DNA from: Anaeromicrobium sediminis
GTDB taxonomy: Bacteria; Bacillota; Clostridia; Peptostreptococcales; Thermotaleaceae
Assembly: GCF_002270055.1 (NCBI RefSeq)
Contig: NZ_NIBG01000003.1
Coordinates: 262,817 to 326,816 of the forward strand
Reading direction: 5' to 3'
DNA: 64,000 bases
The notes under the pieces were generated by a model, which was not told where the DNA came from, made no database searches, and saw nothing but the letters and a program-made list of their open reading frames with translations. Shown piece by piece: positions 17,527 to 26,400 of this stretch. A program made the position numbers and the translations under genes. Positions within the stretch are counted from its first letter, which is position 1; every line of letters starts with the position of its first letter.

Positions 17527-18765
17527 TTATTTGCTCATTAAGGTATGTATTGTAGGATTGTTAAATACTTTATTTGCCACATGTAAAAATTCTTCTTTTG
17601 TTATTTCATCTAATATCTTTAATTCTTCCTCAAAGGACTCTATTGAGTGCTCCATTATTCTTTGGGTCAACAAGAAGTGAGCTAATCCACCACAGTCTTC
17701 AACTAAAGACAATAGGGATGTTTTAACTAACTTTTTCATATGGTTTATGGTTTTTTCATCAAATACTATAGTGCCATTTTTTATATCAGTAATAGATTTT
17801 TCTATTACCTTTTGTGCATCTACTATGTCTGAATCAGAAGCTGTAGTGTAGATACATAAAGTCTTTATGGATTTGGTAGTATCCACTTCAGAATACACGT
17901 CATAGGAAAAACCATTATCTTCCCTAAGACATTTAAATAGTATGGAGTTTGCACTTTCTCCAAACTTATAATTTAGAGTCTCTAAAACTAGTTCCTCCCT
18001 GCGGGTAAGATTGTGGAAGGTGTATAGGAATATAAGTGTATTTTGAGATATATTATCTTTATAGGATATTTTTTTTGTAGGTTTATTTTTTTCTGCAAAG
18101 AGGGGAGATTTTATGGAATTCCCTTCTTTCCATATACCAAAATACTTTTCTACCATAGCTTTTGCTTCCTCATGACTGTAAGGCGATGCTACACTTACTA
18201 CACAGTTGTTTGGTACATAGTATTTATTATAAAATTTTATAATATCTTTTCTTGAAAATTTATTGATATTTTTCTTGGTTCCTAAGATATCATAGCGAAG
18301 GGGATGGTCTTTAAATGCTATGGAATTAATTTTCCTAAAACTATACTCCTCCACATCATCCAAAGAAGATTTGATTTCTGATATTACTACCTTTTTTTCC
18401 TTTTCTAATTCGTCCTTAGGAAAGGTAGAATTCATAATCATATCAGATAATAATTCCATAGAATTTTCAAATTCATCTTTAAGGGCCGTTATTGCTAAAA
18501 CAGTAGATGAATAATTAGTATAAGCATCATAAGAACCAGCTCTTTCTTCTAAATCATCATTAATATTATGATTAGTTCTTTTGTTAGTTCCTTTAAATAA
18601 CATGTGCTCTATAAGATGACTAAGACCCTTCTCATTTAATGTTTCGTATAGAGCGCCTACTTTTAAGCCTATTTGTACAGATGTAAAATTAGTGTTCTTC
18701 TTTACTGTTATTAAATTAAGTCCATTAGGTAAAACGTGTTCCTTATAATCAAAATATGATTTCAT
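17527..18765 (-). CDS. M16 family zinc metallopeptidase
   Basis: A 412-residue insulinase/pitrilysin-type peptidase. The inverted zinc motif is HLIEH at residues 50-54, with the distal glutamate region (VEEYSFRKINSIAFKDHPLRYDILGT) about 75-80 residues on. The second half is the inactive M16-C domain. Length matches the single-chain bacterial processing-peptidase-like group (YmxG/PqqL type). No leader-peptide or secondary-metabolite genes adjoin, so the role is probably general protein or peptide turnover. The stop lies at the end of the shared terminator. Confidence 0.92.
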   Translation of the reverse strand: MKSYFDYKEHVLPNGLNLITVKKNTNFTSVQIGLKVGALYETLNEKGLSHLIEHMLFKGTNKRTNHNINDDLEERAGSYDAYTNYSSTVLAITALKDEFENSMELLSDMIMNSTFPKDELEKEKKVVISEIKSSLDDVEEYSFRKINSIAFKDHPLRYDILGTKKNINKFSRKDIIKFYNKYYVPNNCVVSVASPYSHEEAKAMVEKYFGIWKEGNSIKSPLFAEKNKPTKKISYKDNISQNTLIFLYTFHNLTRREELVLETLNYKFGESANSILFKCLREDNGFSYDVYSEVDTTKSIKTLCIYTTASDSDIVDAQKVIEKSITDIKNGTIVFDEKTINHMKKLVKTSLLSLVEDCGGLAHFLLTQRIMEHSIESFEEELKILDEITKEEFLHVANKVFNNPTIHTLMSK

Positions 18766-18924
18766 ACATTAACTCCTGTCCTTATAGGATTCTATCTTTA
18801 TACTATTGTATTGTAGCATAAATACATATATGTAGAAATGATTATTAAAAATATATTTTATGAAGACAATAATCATATTAGGGTATATATAATTATAAAA
18901 TTATTATGATGGAGGAAGAGTTTT

Positions 18925-19386
18925 ATGGATAAGAAATATAAAAAGCCTAGTGATGAAGAAATAGGAAGAAAATTAAATCCTATACAATATGCAGTGACTC
19001 AAGAAGATAATACGGAAAGGCCCTTTCAAAATGAATTTTGGGATCACAAAAAAGAAGGAATATACGTAGACATAGTATCTGGGGAACCCTTATTTTCTTC
19101 AAATGATAAGTTTGATTCAGGTTGCGGTTGGCCTAGTTTTACTAAGCCAGTAGATAGGTCATATATAAAGGAAAAGGCAGACTTTAGTCACAATATGAAC
19201 AGAATAGAAGTTAGAAGCAAAAACGGAGACTCACATCTAGGCCATGTGTTTAACGATGGCCCCTTAGACAGAGGTGGCATGAGATATTGTATAAATAGTG
19301 CATCTCTTAGATTTGTTCCAAAGGATAAAATGAAAGAAGAAGGATATGAAGAATATTTGATTTTATTTGAAAAAGAGTTTAAATAA
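18925..19386 (+). CDS. msrB: peptide-methionine (R)-S-oxide reductase
   Basis: A 153-residue MsrB that repairs R-methionine sulfoxide in proteins. The catalytic cysteine is Cys122 in [11 protein letters not shown] and a second cysteine, Cys67, is in SGCGWPSF. The two CxxC zinc pairs of many MsrB proteins are absent: the equivalent places read [13 protein letters not shown] and [12 protein letters not shown], so this is a zinc-free form. No msrA is adjacent. ATGGAGGAAGAG precedes the start. Confidence 0.95.
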   Translation: MDKKYKKPSDEEIGRKLNPIQYAVTQEDNTERPFQNEFWDHKKEGIYVDIVSGEPLFSSNDKFDSGCGWPSFTKPVDRSYIKEKADFSHNMNRIEVRSKNGDSHLGHVFNDGPLDRGGMRYCINSASLRFVPKDKMKEEGYEEYLILFEKEFK

Positions 19387-19522
19387 AATTTTTAATAAGA
19401 ATCCATACTAATGCTTCACATCTTCCGAATCTGTTAAATATATTGTAAAAATTGTAGTTTGTAAAAGAAATGATAATATATTAAAATACAATCTATATAG
19501 AATAAAATTTGGAGGAAGTATT

Positions 19523-20335
19523 ATGTACAAACTTATAGCATTAGATATGGATGGAACGTTATTAAATTCTAATAAGGAAATTTCTAAAGAAAATTATGAA
19601 GCTATTAAAAAGGCTAGAGAAAATGGGGTAAAGGTGGTATTAGCCACAGGAAGGCCTGTAGATGGAGTGAAAAAATATCTAGAAGAACTAGATATGGTAA
19701 GTGATGAAGAATATGTGGCTGCCTATAATGGAGCAGTAATACAAAATGGTAAGAGTGGAGATATAATAAGTAAGATACCTTTAAACTTAGACTGTTATAA
19801 AGAATTATATGAACTTAGTAAGGAGTTAGAAGTAAATATACATGCCCTTACAGAGAAGGGGGTTACAACACCTAAGTATAATGAGTATACGGAAGTGGAA
19901 GCTACTATAAATGAAATACCCCTAATGGTAGAGGAAGTCAGTGACATAGATGAGAATGAGACCATAATAAAGGTCATGTTCATAGATGATCCTAAAAAAT
20001 TAGATGACATAACAGATAAAATTCCTGAACATATAAAAGAAAAATATACGGTGGTTAGAACATACCCTATATTCTTGGAATTCTTAGATAAGAGGGTTGA
20101 TAAGGCCTTTGGAGTTAAGACTATTGCTGAAAACTTAAATATAAAACAAGAAGAGATCATATGTGTGGGAGATGCAGGAAATGATTTAGGGATGGTTAAA
20201 TATGCAGGGCTAGGGGTTGCCATGGACAATGCCTTTGATGAAGTGAAAGAAATTGCAAATTATGTAACCTTATCTAATGATAATCATGGAGTTGCCCATG
20301 TTATAGAGAAATTCATATTAAATATGGGTGCGTAA
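19523..20335 (+). CDS. Cof-type HAD-IIB phosphatase
   Basis: A 270-residue haloacid dehalogenase-superfamily phosphatase with nucleophile motif LDMDGTLLNS, motif II LATGRP, and motif IV GDAGNDLGMVKYAGLGVAMDNA; the type IIB cap lies between (about residues 85-190). Such enzymes hydrolyse sugar phosphates, PLP or FMN, and the substrate cannot be assigned. It is a single gene with its own terminator. Confidence 0.92.
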   Translation: MYKLIALDMDGTLLNSNKEISKENYEAIKKARENGVKVVLATGRPVDGVKKYLEELDMVSDEEYVAAYNGAVIQNGKSGDIISKIPLNLDCYKELYELSKELEVNIHALTEKGVTTPKYNEYTEVEATINEIPLMVEEVSDIDENETIIKVMFIDDPKKLDDITDKIPEHIKEKYTVVRTYPIFLEFLDKRVDKAFGVKTIAENLNIKQEEIICVGDAGNDLGMVKYAGLGVAMDNAFDEVKEIANYVTLSNDNHGVAHVIEKFILNMGA

Positions 20336-20336
20336 A

Positions 20337-20379
20337 AATAATAGCCTAAAGGTATATATCTTTAGGCTATTATTAATTT
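20337..20379 (+). terminator. rho-independent terminator
   Basis: A 15-bp perfect stem AATAATAGCCTAAAG / CTTTAGGCTATTATT with an 8-nt loop, followed by AATTTA. Confidence 0.8.
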
Positions 20380-20480
20380 ATTCTTTAGAATGGACATGAT
20401 ATAATATAAATCGATTCCCATTAAAAGTAGGATTTTCATAAATATACTATTCATAGATTTAAACTAGGTGGTAAATGAAC

Positions 20481-21926
20481 ATGTTAAATAAATTATTTTT
20501 AAATAAATATAAAAAAAGTTTCTTCAACTATAAAGATATTTCATGTAATGATAAAGGAATAATAAAAATGTTTATCATATATTCCTTATTGACTTTTATA
20601 GCATTCATTGGGTTTGCGGAGCTTACCTATAATTTTTATATGAATAATCAGGAAAAGGCAATTCGTGAAAATCTATTTAGTTTGGCAAATCAATATTCTC
20701 AGAGAATTCAAGAGAACTTGATTAATGAAATATATGTGGTAAACACTCTTGAGGTAATGTTGAAATTAACAGATTATGATGTGGAATCCTTTTATAAATG
20801 GGGGCCACCTATACTAGAATCAAACCCTAATATAACATCAATTCAATTAGCACCTAATGGAATTGTTCAATATATATATCCTCTAGAAGGGAACGAAAAG
20901 GCAATAGGACATAATTTGCTAAAAGATGTAAATAGAGATGATGGGGCTATTAAAGCAATTAAAGATAAGGCCATAACATTTATAGGCCCTGTTAAGCTTA
21001 TACAAAATGGTAAAATGGCTGTAATAGCTAGGAAACCAATTTTTAAGTTAGATAATGGTGTAGACGAATTTTGGGGATTTACTATTGTGTTAATAAACAT
21101 TGAAAATATTTTAATTCCAGAACTTAAGTATGTAGAAGAAAAGGGATTAGCCTATAGAATTTTAGGAAATGATCCAGATAGACAAGAGAAACCTGTAATA
21201 ATATCATCTTCTACAAAGATAGAAAAGTGGGAGGCTTCCTATCCAATTGTGGTACCAAATGGACAGTGGACTATTGAAATGACATATATTGATAAACGCT
21301 CAAAGGAGCATGATTTATTGCACCTATATATTATTTTAGGAGGTATAATTCTAGCAACTTTGTATTGTACTCAACATTTTAGAATGATTAAAAAGTCTAT
21401 TGAGGTAGATTGGTTAAATGAAAAATTAACAGAACTATCTTATACGGATGAGTTGACTAATATAAAAAATAGAAGGGGCGTTTTAATAGAATTAGAATTA
21501 TTAATAGAAGAAGCTCAATTATATAATAGACCTCTTAGTATTGGTATGATAGACATTGATTTTTTTAAGGATATAAATGATTCCCTAGGCCATGACGGTG
21601 GAGATAATGCTTTGAAGCATATTATTAATATTTTCAAAAATAATCTAGACTCTTGTCACACCATTGGTAGAACGGGAGGGGATGAATTCATTTGTATATT
21701 TAGAGACAGCCATATACGTGAAGCTAATATGATAGCTAAGGGATTAGAAGATAATCTTAAAGGCTCACCATTTATATATTTAGGAAAAGAAATTTCTCTA
21801 ACCTTTTCCATGGGCATTGTACAATATGACATTCATGGAGATACTTTAGAATCTTTAATAAATAGGGCAGATAAGGCACTTTATGATGCAAAATTAAAAG
21901 GAAGAAATCAAATAATATGCATGTAG
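20481..21926 (+). CDS. CHASE-GGDEF diguanylate cyclase
   Basis: A membrane-bound enzyme of 481 residues that should make cyclic di-GMP from GTP. A first membrane helix (about residues 30-50) is followed by an extracytoplasmic CHASE sensor (ITSIQLAPNGIVQYIYPLEGNEKAIGHNLL is typical), a second helix near residue 275, and a GGDEF domain with an intact GGDEF at residues 399-403 and FFKDINDSLGHDGGD. No EAL domain and no obvious RxxD inhibition site. ATG 20481 is preferred because AGGTGG lies 9 nt before it; ATG 20475 in the same frame is only 3 nt from that site. Confidence 0.9.
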   Translation: MLNKLFLNKYKKSFFNYKDISCNDKGIIKMFIIYSLLTFIAFIGFAELTYNFYMNNQEKAIRENLFSLANQYSQRIQENLINEIYVVNTLEVMLKLTDYDVESFYKWGPPILESNPNITSIQLAPNGIVQYIYPLEGNEKAIGHNLLKDVNRDDGAIKAIKDKAITFIGPVKLIQNGKMAVIARKPIFKLDNGVDEFWGFTIVLINIENILIPELKYVEEKGLAYRILGNDPDRQEKPVIISSSTKIEKWEASYPIVVPNGQWTIEMTYIDKRSKEHDLLHLYIILGGIILATLYCTQHFRMIKKSIEVDWLNEKLTELSYTDELTNIKNRRGVLIELELLIEEAQLYNRPLSIGMIDIDFFKDINDSLGHDGGDNALKHIINIFKNNLDSCHTIGRTGGDEFICIFRDSHIREANMIAKGLEDNLKGSPFIYLGKEISLTFSMGIVQYDIHGDTLESLINRADKALYDAKLKGRNQIICM

Positions 21927-21978
21927 GTATTTAAGTCTACTAAAAATGATTATCTTACCATGTGTAGGAGGAAAATAT

Positions 21979-22022
21979 AAATGAGCCATAACTAATCAAT
22001 TTTGATTAATTATGGCTCATTT
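21979..22022 (+). terminator. rho-independent terminator
   Basis: Long stem AAATGAGCCATAA-C-TAATCAA / TTGATTA-A-TTATGGCTCATTT with a 2-nt loop, then ATATTT, after the diguanylate cyclase gene. Confidence 0.75.
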
Positions 22023-22071
22023 ATATTTGAATTACTAATTAATGCATAATTTTTATAGAATGAATATGATA

Positions 22072-23331
22072 TTATGCATTTAGCTTTCTGTATTGATTAG
22101 GGGACAGATTTGTTATTTTTTTAAAAACCTTTGAAAAGTAGCTTACATCTTCAAAGCCTACAGTTAAACCAATATCAAGTATAGTACGGTTAGTTAAAAC
22201 TAATAATCGTTTTGCCTCATCAATTCGTAGTTTATTTACATATTTAGTAAAGGATATGCCCTGTTCCTTTTTAAAAAGAGAAGAAAAATACTTTGGGCTT
22301 AAGCCGATTTTATTAGAGACATGTTCTAAGGATATGGATTCCATATAGTGAGAGTTAATAAATGTAAGTGCTTCTTTAAATTTTACAGGATTTTTAGATT
22401 CATGAAGGTGAATAACACTTTCAGTAAAATGATTAAGAACCTTTAGGATACAATAGGATAAATCATCCATATTATTAATACTATTTAGTTCATGAATAAA
22501 TTGATAATTCATACTAAATATTTTTGAAAGTTCTGCACCACCTTCTACGGCAGCTCTAGAGATTAAGGAGCATATTTCTAAAGATCTAGCTTTGGTAACT
22601 TCAATGGAAACTCCTGTAGTATAAAAAACGTATCCAAGTAATTCGTTAAGTACAACTTTTGCACCATTAATATCTCCTTGTTTTACTCTCATTAATAGCT
22701 CCTTTTCCTTTTCATAGGGATAAATAGAATTTAATGTATCCTGTGACTTTATAGAATGAATCATTTCTCCAATACGAGATTGTTGCAGCATTTTAGAATG
22801 TTGTTCTTTTAATTGTTGCTTATTTTCTTGAGTAATTTGCTTCCCTATTATTTCAATAAGTTTACTAAGAAATCTCACACGCTTTGGGTCTACTACAGGG
22901 ATGCTACGTAGATGAGAGTGAATTTTACCTTTATGTTTTAAATGGATATGATTTTTACATAAAATATCATCAACCATTATTTCGTCTGGGTAATTCATGA
23001 GAACAGGGCCACCAATAAGAGCACCACTAAATACCCCCTCATGAATAATAGGATAAGAAAATTCAGTTAATCCAGCAGGACAAAAGAAGATGAAAGATTC
23101 ACCTAAGTTAAAAGCCTGTCGACTAGTATATAAATGGGTTTGTTCACATACTCCTGAATCAGTAATGATTTCATGAAAAAGACTACAGAAGGATTTCTCA
23201 TTTCCACGAGTTAATATTGTTTTTCCACTACTATTAATATATTTTATGGAAATATATGTAGATTCATAAAACGTATCAAGAATACTTGCCAAAATATTTT
23301 CATCTAAATTCCCATGAACATCAAAAATCAT
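22072..23331 (-). CDS. PocR-domain AraC family transcriptional regulator
   Basis: A 419-residue regulator. The N-terminal PocR ligand domain (to about residue 180) has the cysteine-marked stretches SFCSLFHEIITDSGVCEQTH and FFCPAGLTEFSYPI; the C-terminus has two AraC helix-turn-helices (SLEHVSNKIGLSPKYFSSLFKKE and ILDIGLTVGFEDVSYFSKVFKK). PocR proteins sense small organic molecules; in many clostridial clusters they control methyltransferases. ATG 23331 follows ATGGAGG and is preferred over longer frames. It is divergent from the MtaA-thioredoxin gene, whose promoter carries a 35-bp element repeated before a second MtaA gene, so it is the likely activator. Confidence 0.9.
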   Translation of the reverse strand: MIFDVHGNLDENILASILDTFYESTYISIKYINSSGKTILTRGNEKSFCSLFHEIITDSGVCEQTHLYTSRQAFNLGESFIFFCPAGLTEFSYPIIHEGVFSGALIGGPVLMNYPDEIMVDDILCKNHIHLKHKGKIHSHLRSIPVVDPKRVRFLSKLIEIIGKQITQENKQQLKEQHSKMLQQSRIGEMIHSIKSQDTLNSIYPYEKEKELLMRVKQGDINGAKVVLNELLGYVFYTTGVSIEVTKARSLEICSLISRAAVEGGAELSKIFSMNYQFIHELNSINNMDDLSYCILKVLNHFTESVIHLHESKNPVKFKEALTFINSHYMESISLEHVSNKIGLSPKYFSSLFKKEQGISFTKYVNKLRIDEAKRLLVLTNRTILDIGLTVGFEDVSYFSKVFKKITNLSPNQYRKLNA

Positions 23332-23578
23332 ATAATACCTCCATAAATGATAAGATACATGTATTTTATCATGAATAATTCCATGTAAGAATAAATATAA
23401 GGAAAAATTACAAAAAATCATACTTTTGAACAAGAAAAATTACAAATATAAAATATTCGATCCATATGTATGATTGTGACATGTAAAATTAAAAGAAAGA
23501 AAATAAATTTATCCATATATTAATATTTGTTATAGGGTATATGCCTCTAATACCAATGATAATGGTATTAGAAAAAAC

Positions 23579-23594
23579 ATAGAAACGTTTTCAC
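23579..23594. promoter_or_regulatory. possible catabolite-response (cre) site
   Basis: ATAGAAACGTTTTCAC differs from the CcpA site consensus WTGNNARCGNWWWCAW at two positions (A for G, and the last base). It touches the left edge of the shared promoter element. Carbon control of the operon is inference. Confidence 0.3.
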
Positions 23595-23595
23595 G

Positions 23596-23653
23596 ACATA
23601 TTACAACAATGTGTACTTTTAAACGAGAAAAATTATTAAGTAAAATTTATAAT
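23596..23653 (+). promoter_or_regulatory. shared methyltransferase promoter element, copy A
   Basis: A 35-bp block (23596-23630) beginning ACATATTACAACAAT and ending ACTTTTAAACGAGAAA, matching 33 of 35 bases with the minus-strand block 30387-30353. The -35 position reads GAGAAA, far from TTGACA, then a 17-nt spacer and TATAAT (23648-23653). Poor -35 plus a conserved block just upstream is the usual look of an activator-dependent promoter. The start codon is 88 nt downstream of the block. Confidence 0.8.
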
Positions 23654-23718
23654 TAAGATAAGAGTTAAATGGGAAATCAATGAATATTAAACATACTGAT
23701 AATTATAAGGAGGATAAT

Positions 23719-25086
23719 ATGACAGGAAAAGAACGAATTATAAAACTATTAAAAAAGGAAAAAGTAGATCAAGTACCATGGGTACCATTTTCAGGAGTAC
23801 ATGCAGGAAAGCTTAAGGGATATACGGCTAGAGACGTACTACAAGATAAAGATAAATTAGTAGAATCTTTATTAGAAGTAAAGAAATTATACCAACCAGA
23901 TGGTATGCCAGTAGTTTTTGACTTACAAATAGAAGCAGAAATATTAGGTTGTGAATTATTATGGGCAGAAGATAACCCACCTTCTGTAAGAACTCATCCA
24001 TTAGCAGAAACAAAAGAAATCCCTTGTGATTGTACTATACCTTCCAAAGAAGATGGAAGAATTCCTATGATTTTAGAAGCTATGAGAGAGATGAAAGAAA
24101 AAGTTGGAGATGATACAGCTTTATATGGATTAATCACAGGGCCATTTACATTAGCATCTCACTTAAGAGGAGTTAACATGTTTATGGATATGGTAGAAGA
24201 TCCAGAGTACGTTAAAAACCTAATGAAATTTACAACTAAGGTTGCAAATGCAATGAGTGAATATTTCATAGAAGCAGGTATGGACGTTATAGCAGTAGTT
24301 GATCCACTAGTATCTCAAATTTCTCCAAGACACTTTAAGAAAATGTTACATGAACCATTTGCAGAAGTTTTCGATTTCATCCGTGAAAAGGGAGCTTTAT
24401 CTTCATTCTTCGTATGTGGAGATGCTACAAAGAACATAGAACCTATGTGTAAAACAAACCCAGATTCTGTATCTATAGACGAAAATATTGATATGGCTAA
24501 GGCTAAGGAAATTACTGATAAGTATGACATTGTAATTGGAGGAAATATTCCATTAACAACAGTTATGCTTCACGGAACTCAACAAGATAACATGAAATGT
24601 GTAGTAGATATACTAGATTCAGTATCTCATGATAGATTAATTGTAGCACCAGGGTGTGATATGCCATATGATTTACCTATTGAAAATTCAATAGCTGTAC
24701 AACAGGCTATTCGTCACACAGAAGAAGTTAGAGAAATGCTTAAAAACTACACTGCTGTAGAGGAAGATATTCATATAGAATTACCAGATTACGATGCTCT
24801 TGAAAAGCCATTTGTAGAAGTATTTACATTAGACTCAATTGCTTGTGCTGCTTGTACTTACATGATGGGAGCTGCAAACGATGCAAAAGAACATTTTGGA
24901 GATAAGATAGATGTAGTAGAGTATAAGTATACGGAAAAGGAAAGTATAGCTCGTTGTAAAGCTATGGGAGTTACTAACTTACCAAGTATCTATATAAATG
25001 GTGAATTAGTATATAGCTCAATAATTCCAAGTAGACAAGAATTTATTGATAAAATTAATGAATGCACTGTTGCTTTAAATAATTAA
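23719..25086 (+). CDS. MtaA/UroD-family methyltransferase fused to a thioredoxin-like domain
   Basis: A 455-residue protein. Residues 1-345 have the uroporphyrinogen-decarboxylase fold used by corrinoid methyltransferases (MtaA/CmuA/MtbA); residues about 368-455 look thioredoxin-like, with a Cys376-Ala-Ala-Cys379 pair and VTNLPSIYINGELVYS in place of the cis-proline loop. The zinc motif HxC...C of MtaA is altered: Phe231-x-Cys233 and Cys313, so the histidine is missing. ATG 23719 follows AAGGAGGATA. It heads the island and is divergent from the PocR-AraC gene. It may take a methyl group from a corrinoid protein; the acceptor is unknown. The fused redox domain could supply or guard a thiol. 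Confidence 0.85.
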   Translation: MTGKERIIKLLKKEKVDQVPWVPFSGVHAGKLKGYTARDVLQDKDKLVESLLEVKKLYQPDGMPVVFDLQIEAEILGCELLWAEDNPPSVRTHPLAETKEIPCDCTIPSKEDGRIPMILEAMREMKEKVGDDTALYGLITGPFTLASHLRGVNMFMDMVEDPEYVKNLMKFTTKVANAMSEYFIEAGMDVIAVVDPLVSQISPRHFKKMLHEPFAEVFDFIREKGALSSFFVCGDATKNIEPMCKTNPDSVSIDENIDMAKAKEITDKYDIVIGGNIPLTTVMLHGTQQDNMKCVVDILDSVSHDRLIVAPGCDMPYDLPIENSIAVQQAIRHTEEVREMLKNYTAVEEDIHIELPDYDALEKPFVEVFTLDSIACAACTYMMGAANDAKEHFGDKIDVVEYKYTEKESIARCKAMGVTNLPSIYINGELVYSSIIPSRQEFIDKINECTVALNN

Positions 25087-25095
25087 GTTATTACT

Positions 25096-25128
25096 AGATA
25101 AAAGGATTCGGAAGAATCCTTTTTATCT
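25096..25128 (+). terminator. rho-independent terminator or attenuator
   Basis: A 14-nt stem AGATAAAAGGATTC / GAATCCTTTTTATCT with a 4-nt loop, between the fusion gene and the CobW gene 34 bp later. It may reduce rather than stop transcription. Confidence 0.65.
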
Positions 25129-25162
25129 AACCTAATATTTTCAGAGTGAAAGGAAGGGCAAT

Positions 25163-26080
25163 ATGATTGATATTTACTTAATTACAGGTTTCTTAGGAGC
25201 AGGTAAAACTACATTAATGAGAAATCTTTTAAACGGATTCGAAGGTAATAAGACCGCTATTATTGTAAATGAGTTTGGAAAAGAAGGGGTAGATGGAAAT
25301 CTATTAGAAAAAGAAGGCATGCTTATAGAAGAAATTAATAATGGTTCTATATTTTGTGTGTGCCGCTCAGACCTGTTTATAGATGCCATACTTAAATCAG
25401 CAGATTTAGGTGTGGAAAATCTCATAGTAGAAAGTTCTGGACTTGCTGATCCTTTTGGAATGCCAAAAATCATGACTATCCTTGAAAAGTTAGCTCCTAA
25501 TGAATTTCATTATAGTGGCTCTATTTGTGTAGTTGATAGTAAAAATTTCTATAAAGTATATGAAACAGCTGTAGCTATAGAACATCAAGTACAGGGAGCA
25601 GACCTTATATTTATGAATAAAACAGATATTGCTACAGATGAAGAAATTCAGTCAGTTGAGAAAACCATTAGAGAATTAAATAATCATGCCCGTATAATAA
25701 AAACGAATTTTTCAAAAATAGACGATTTTGATGAAATTATTAAACTTCAGTGGCACAAGCCTGATATGAAAGGTATCTTAATAAAGAAAACACTAGGAAT
25801 TAGTAAATATATCTTAAAGTTTCATTGTAATAACTTGAATCTGTTAAAAGAATGGCTAGAAGAATGGGCAGAAGAAGTATACCGCGTAAAAGGATTTTGT
25901 AAGATAAATGGAGAGAGTTATTTAGTAGAGGCCGTTCAAAGTCAAATTCATATAGAAAAATTAAATTATGATAAAGAAGAAGATTTTCTAGTAGTATTAG
26001 GTCCGAGTCGAGATGTAATAAAGGAAAAAATAAAAGCAAGTTGGTTTGAAAAATTTGAAACTAATATAGAGATCCTATAA
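25163..26080 (+). CDS. CobW/COG0523 family GTPase
   Basis: A 305-residue P-loop GTPase of the CobW/COG0523 metallochaperone family: Walker A GFLGAGKTT (residues 9-17), IVNEFGKEGVDG, ESSGLADP and guanine motif MNKTD. The metal motif CxCC of the family is here Cys65-Val-Cys67-Arg68, so the third cysteine is replaced. The C-terminal CobW domain follows from about residue 205. In this setting it may deliver metal, or act on the corrinoid or zinc site of the methyltransferases. GAAAGGAAGGGC precedes the start. Confidence 0.85.
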   Translation: MIDIYLITGFLGAGKTTLMRNLLNGFEGNKTAIIVNEFGKEGVDGNLLEKEGMLIEEINNGSIFCVCRSDLFIDAILKSADLGVENLIVESSGLADPFGMPKIMTILEKLAPNEFHYSGSICVVDSKNFYKVYETAVAIEHQVQGADLIFMNKTDIATDEEIQSVEKTIRELNNHARIIKTNFSKIDDFDEIIKLQWHKPDMKGILIKKTLGISKYILKFHCNNLNLLKEWLEEWAEEVYRVKGFCKINGESYLVEAVQSQIHIEKLNYDKEEDFLVVLGPSRDVIKEKIKASWFEKFETNIEIL

Positions 26081-26182
26081 TATTTTAATAACTTGAGTTG
26101 TGTAATTTTTTAAATAGATATATTGATTTTGCTATAACTTAAATATGAAAAAATTATCTGACAACAAAGGAGCGCAGAAAAT

Positions 26183-26344
26183 ATGAAGCAAGTGGAAGAA
26201 ATCATATATGAATTAGAAGAACTCAGAAGAGAATTGAATAGTTTGATTAGCGAAAAAACAAAACTTATTGAATCACAAGTTATAGAAACAAGTCAAAAAC
26301 TAGATGCAGTATTAAATACATATAGTAGATTGACACAAAGTTAA
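26183..26344 (+). CDS. Spo0E-like aspartyl-phosphate phosphatase (small)
   Basis: A 53-residue reading frame, MKQVEEIIYELEELRRELNS onward, ending NTYSRLTQS. It matches the Spo0E layout: an amphipathic helix with LRRELNSLI, a short turn, then the signature SQKLDAVLNTY (S-x-x-LD-x-x-x-x-Y). Spo0E-type proteins dephosphorylate Spo0A and delay sporulation. AAAGGAG lies 8 nt upstream of the ATG. It sits among corrinoid genes, 102 bp after the CobW gene and 56 bp before the CMD gene, so growth on the island's substrate may be tied to sporulation timing. Confidence 0.75.
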   Translation: MKQVEEIIYELEELRRELNSLISEKTKLIESQVIETSQKLDAVLNTYSRLTQS

Positions 26345-26400
26345 AAATATAAACAAGAATGACGGGTATTGTGAACACTGATTCTAAAGGAGAGTTATAA

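Larger units (their letters stand above)
23332..23718. other. divergent regulatory region (387 bp)
   Basis: No gene. It holds a direct repeat GAAAAATTACAAA (near 23402 and 23434), an inverted repeat TCTAATACCA / TGGTATTAGA (23546-23572) without a T run, a cre-like site (23579-23594), the 35-bp shared element (23596-23630) and a TATAAT box (23648-23653). Confidence 0.6.

Noticed and set aside
21981..21995. Four-codon frame (MSHN) after a good GGAGG
   Set aside because: It lies inside the stem of the diguanylate cyclase terminator; most likely chance.
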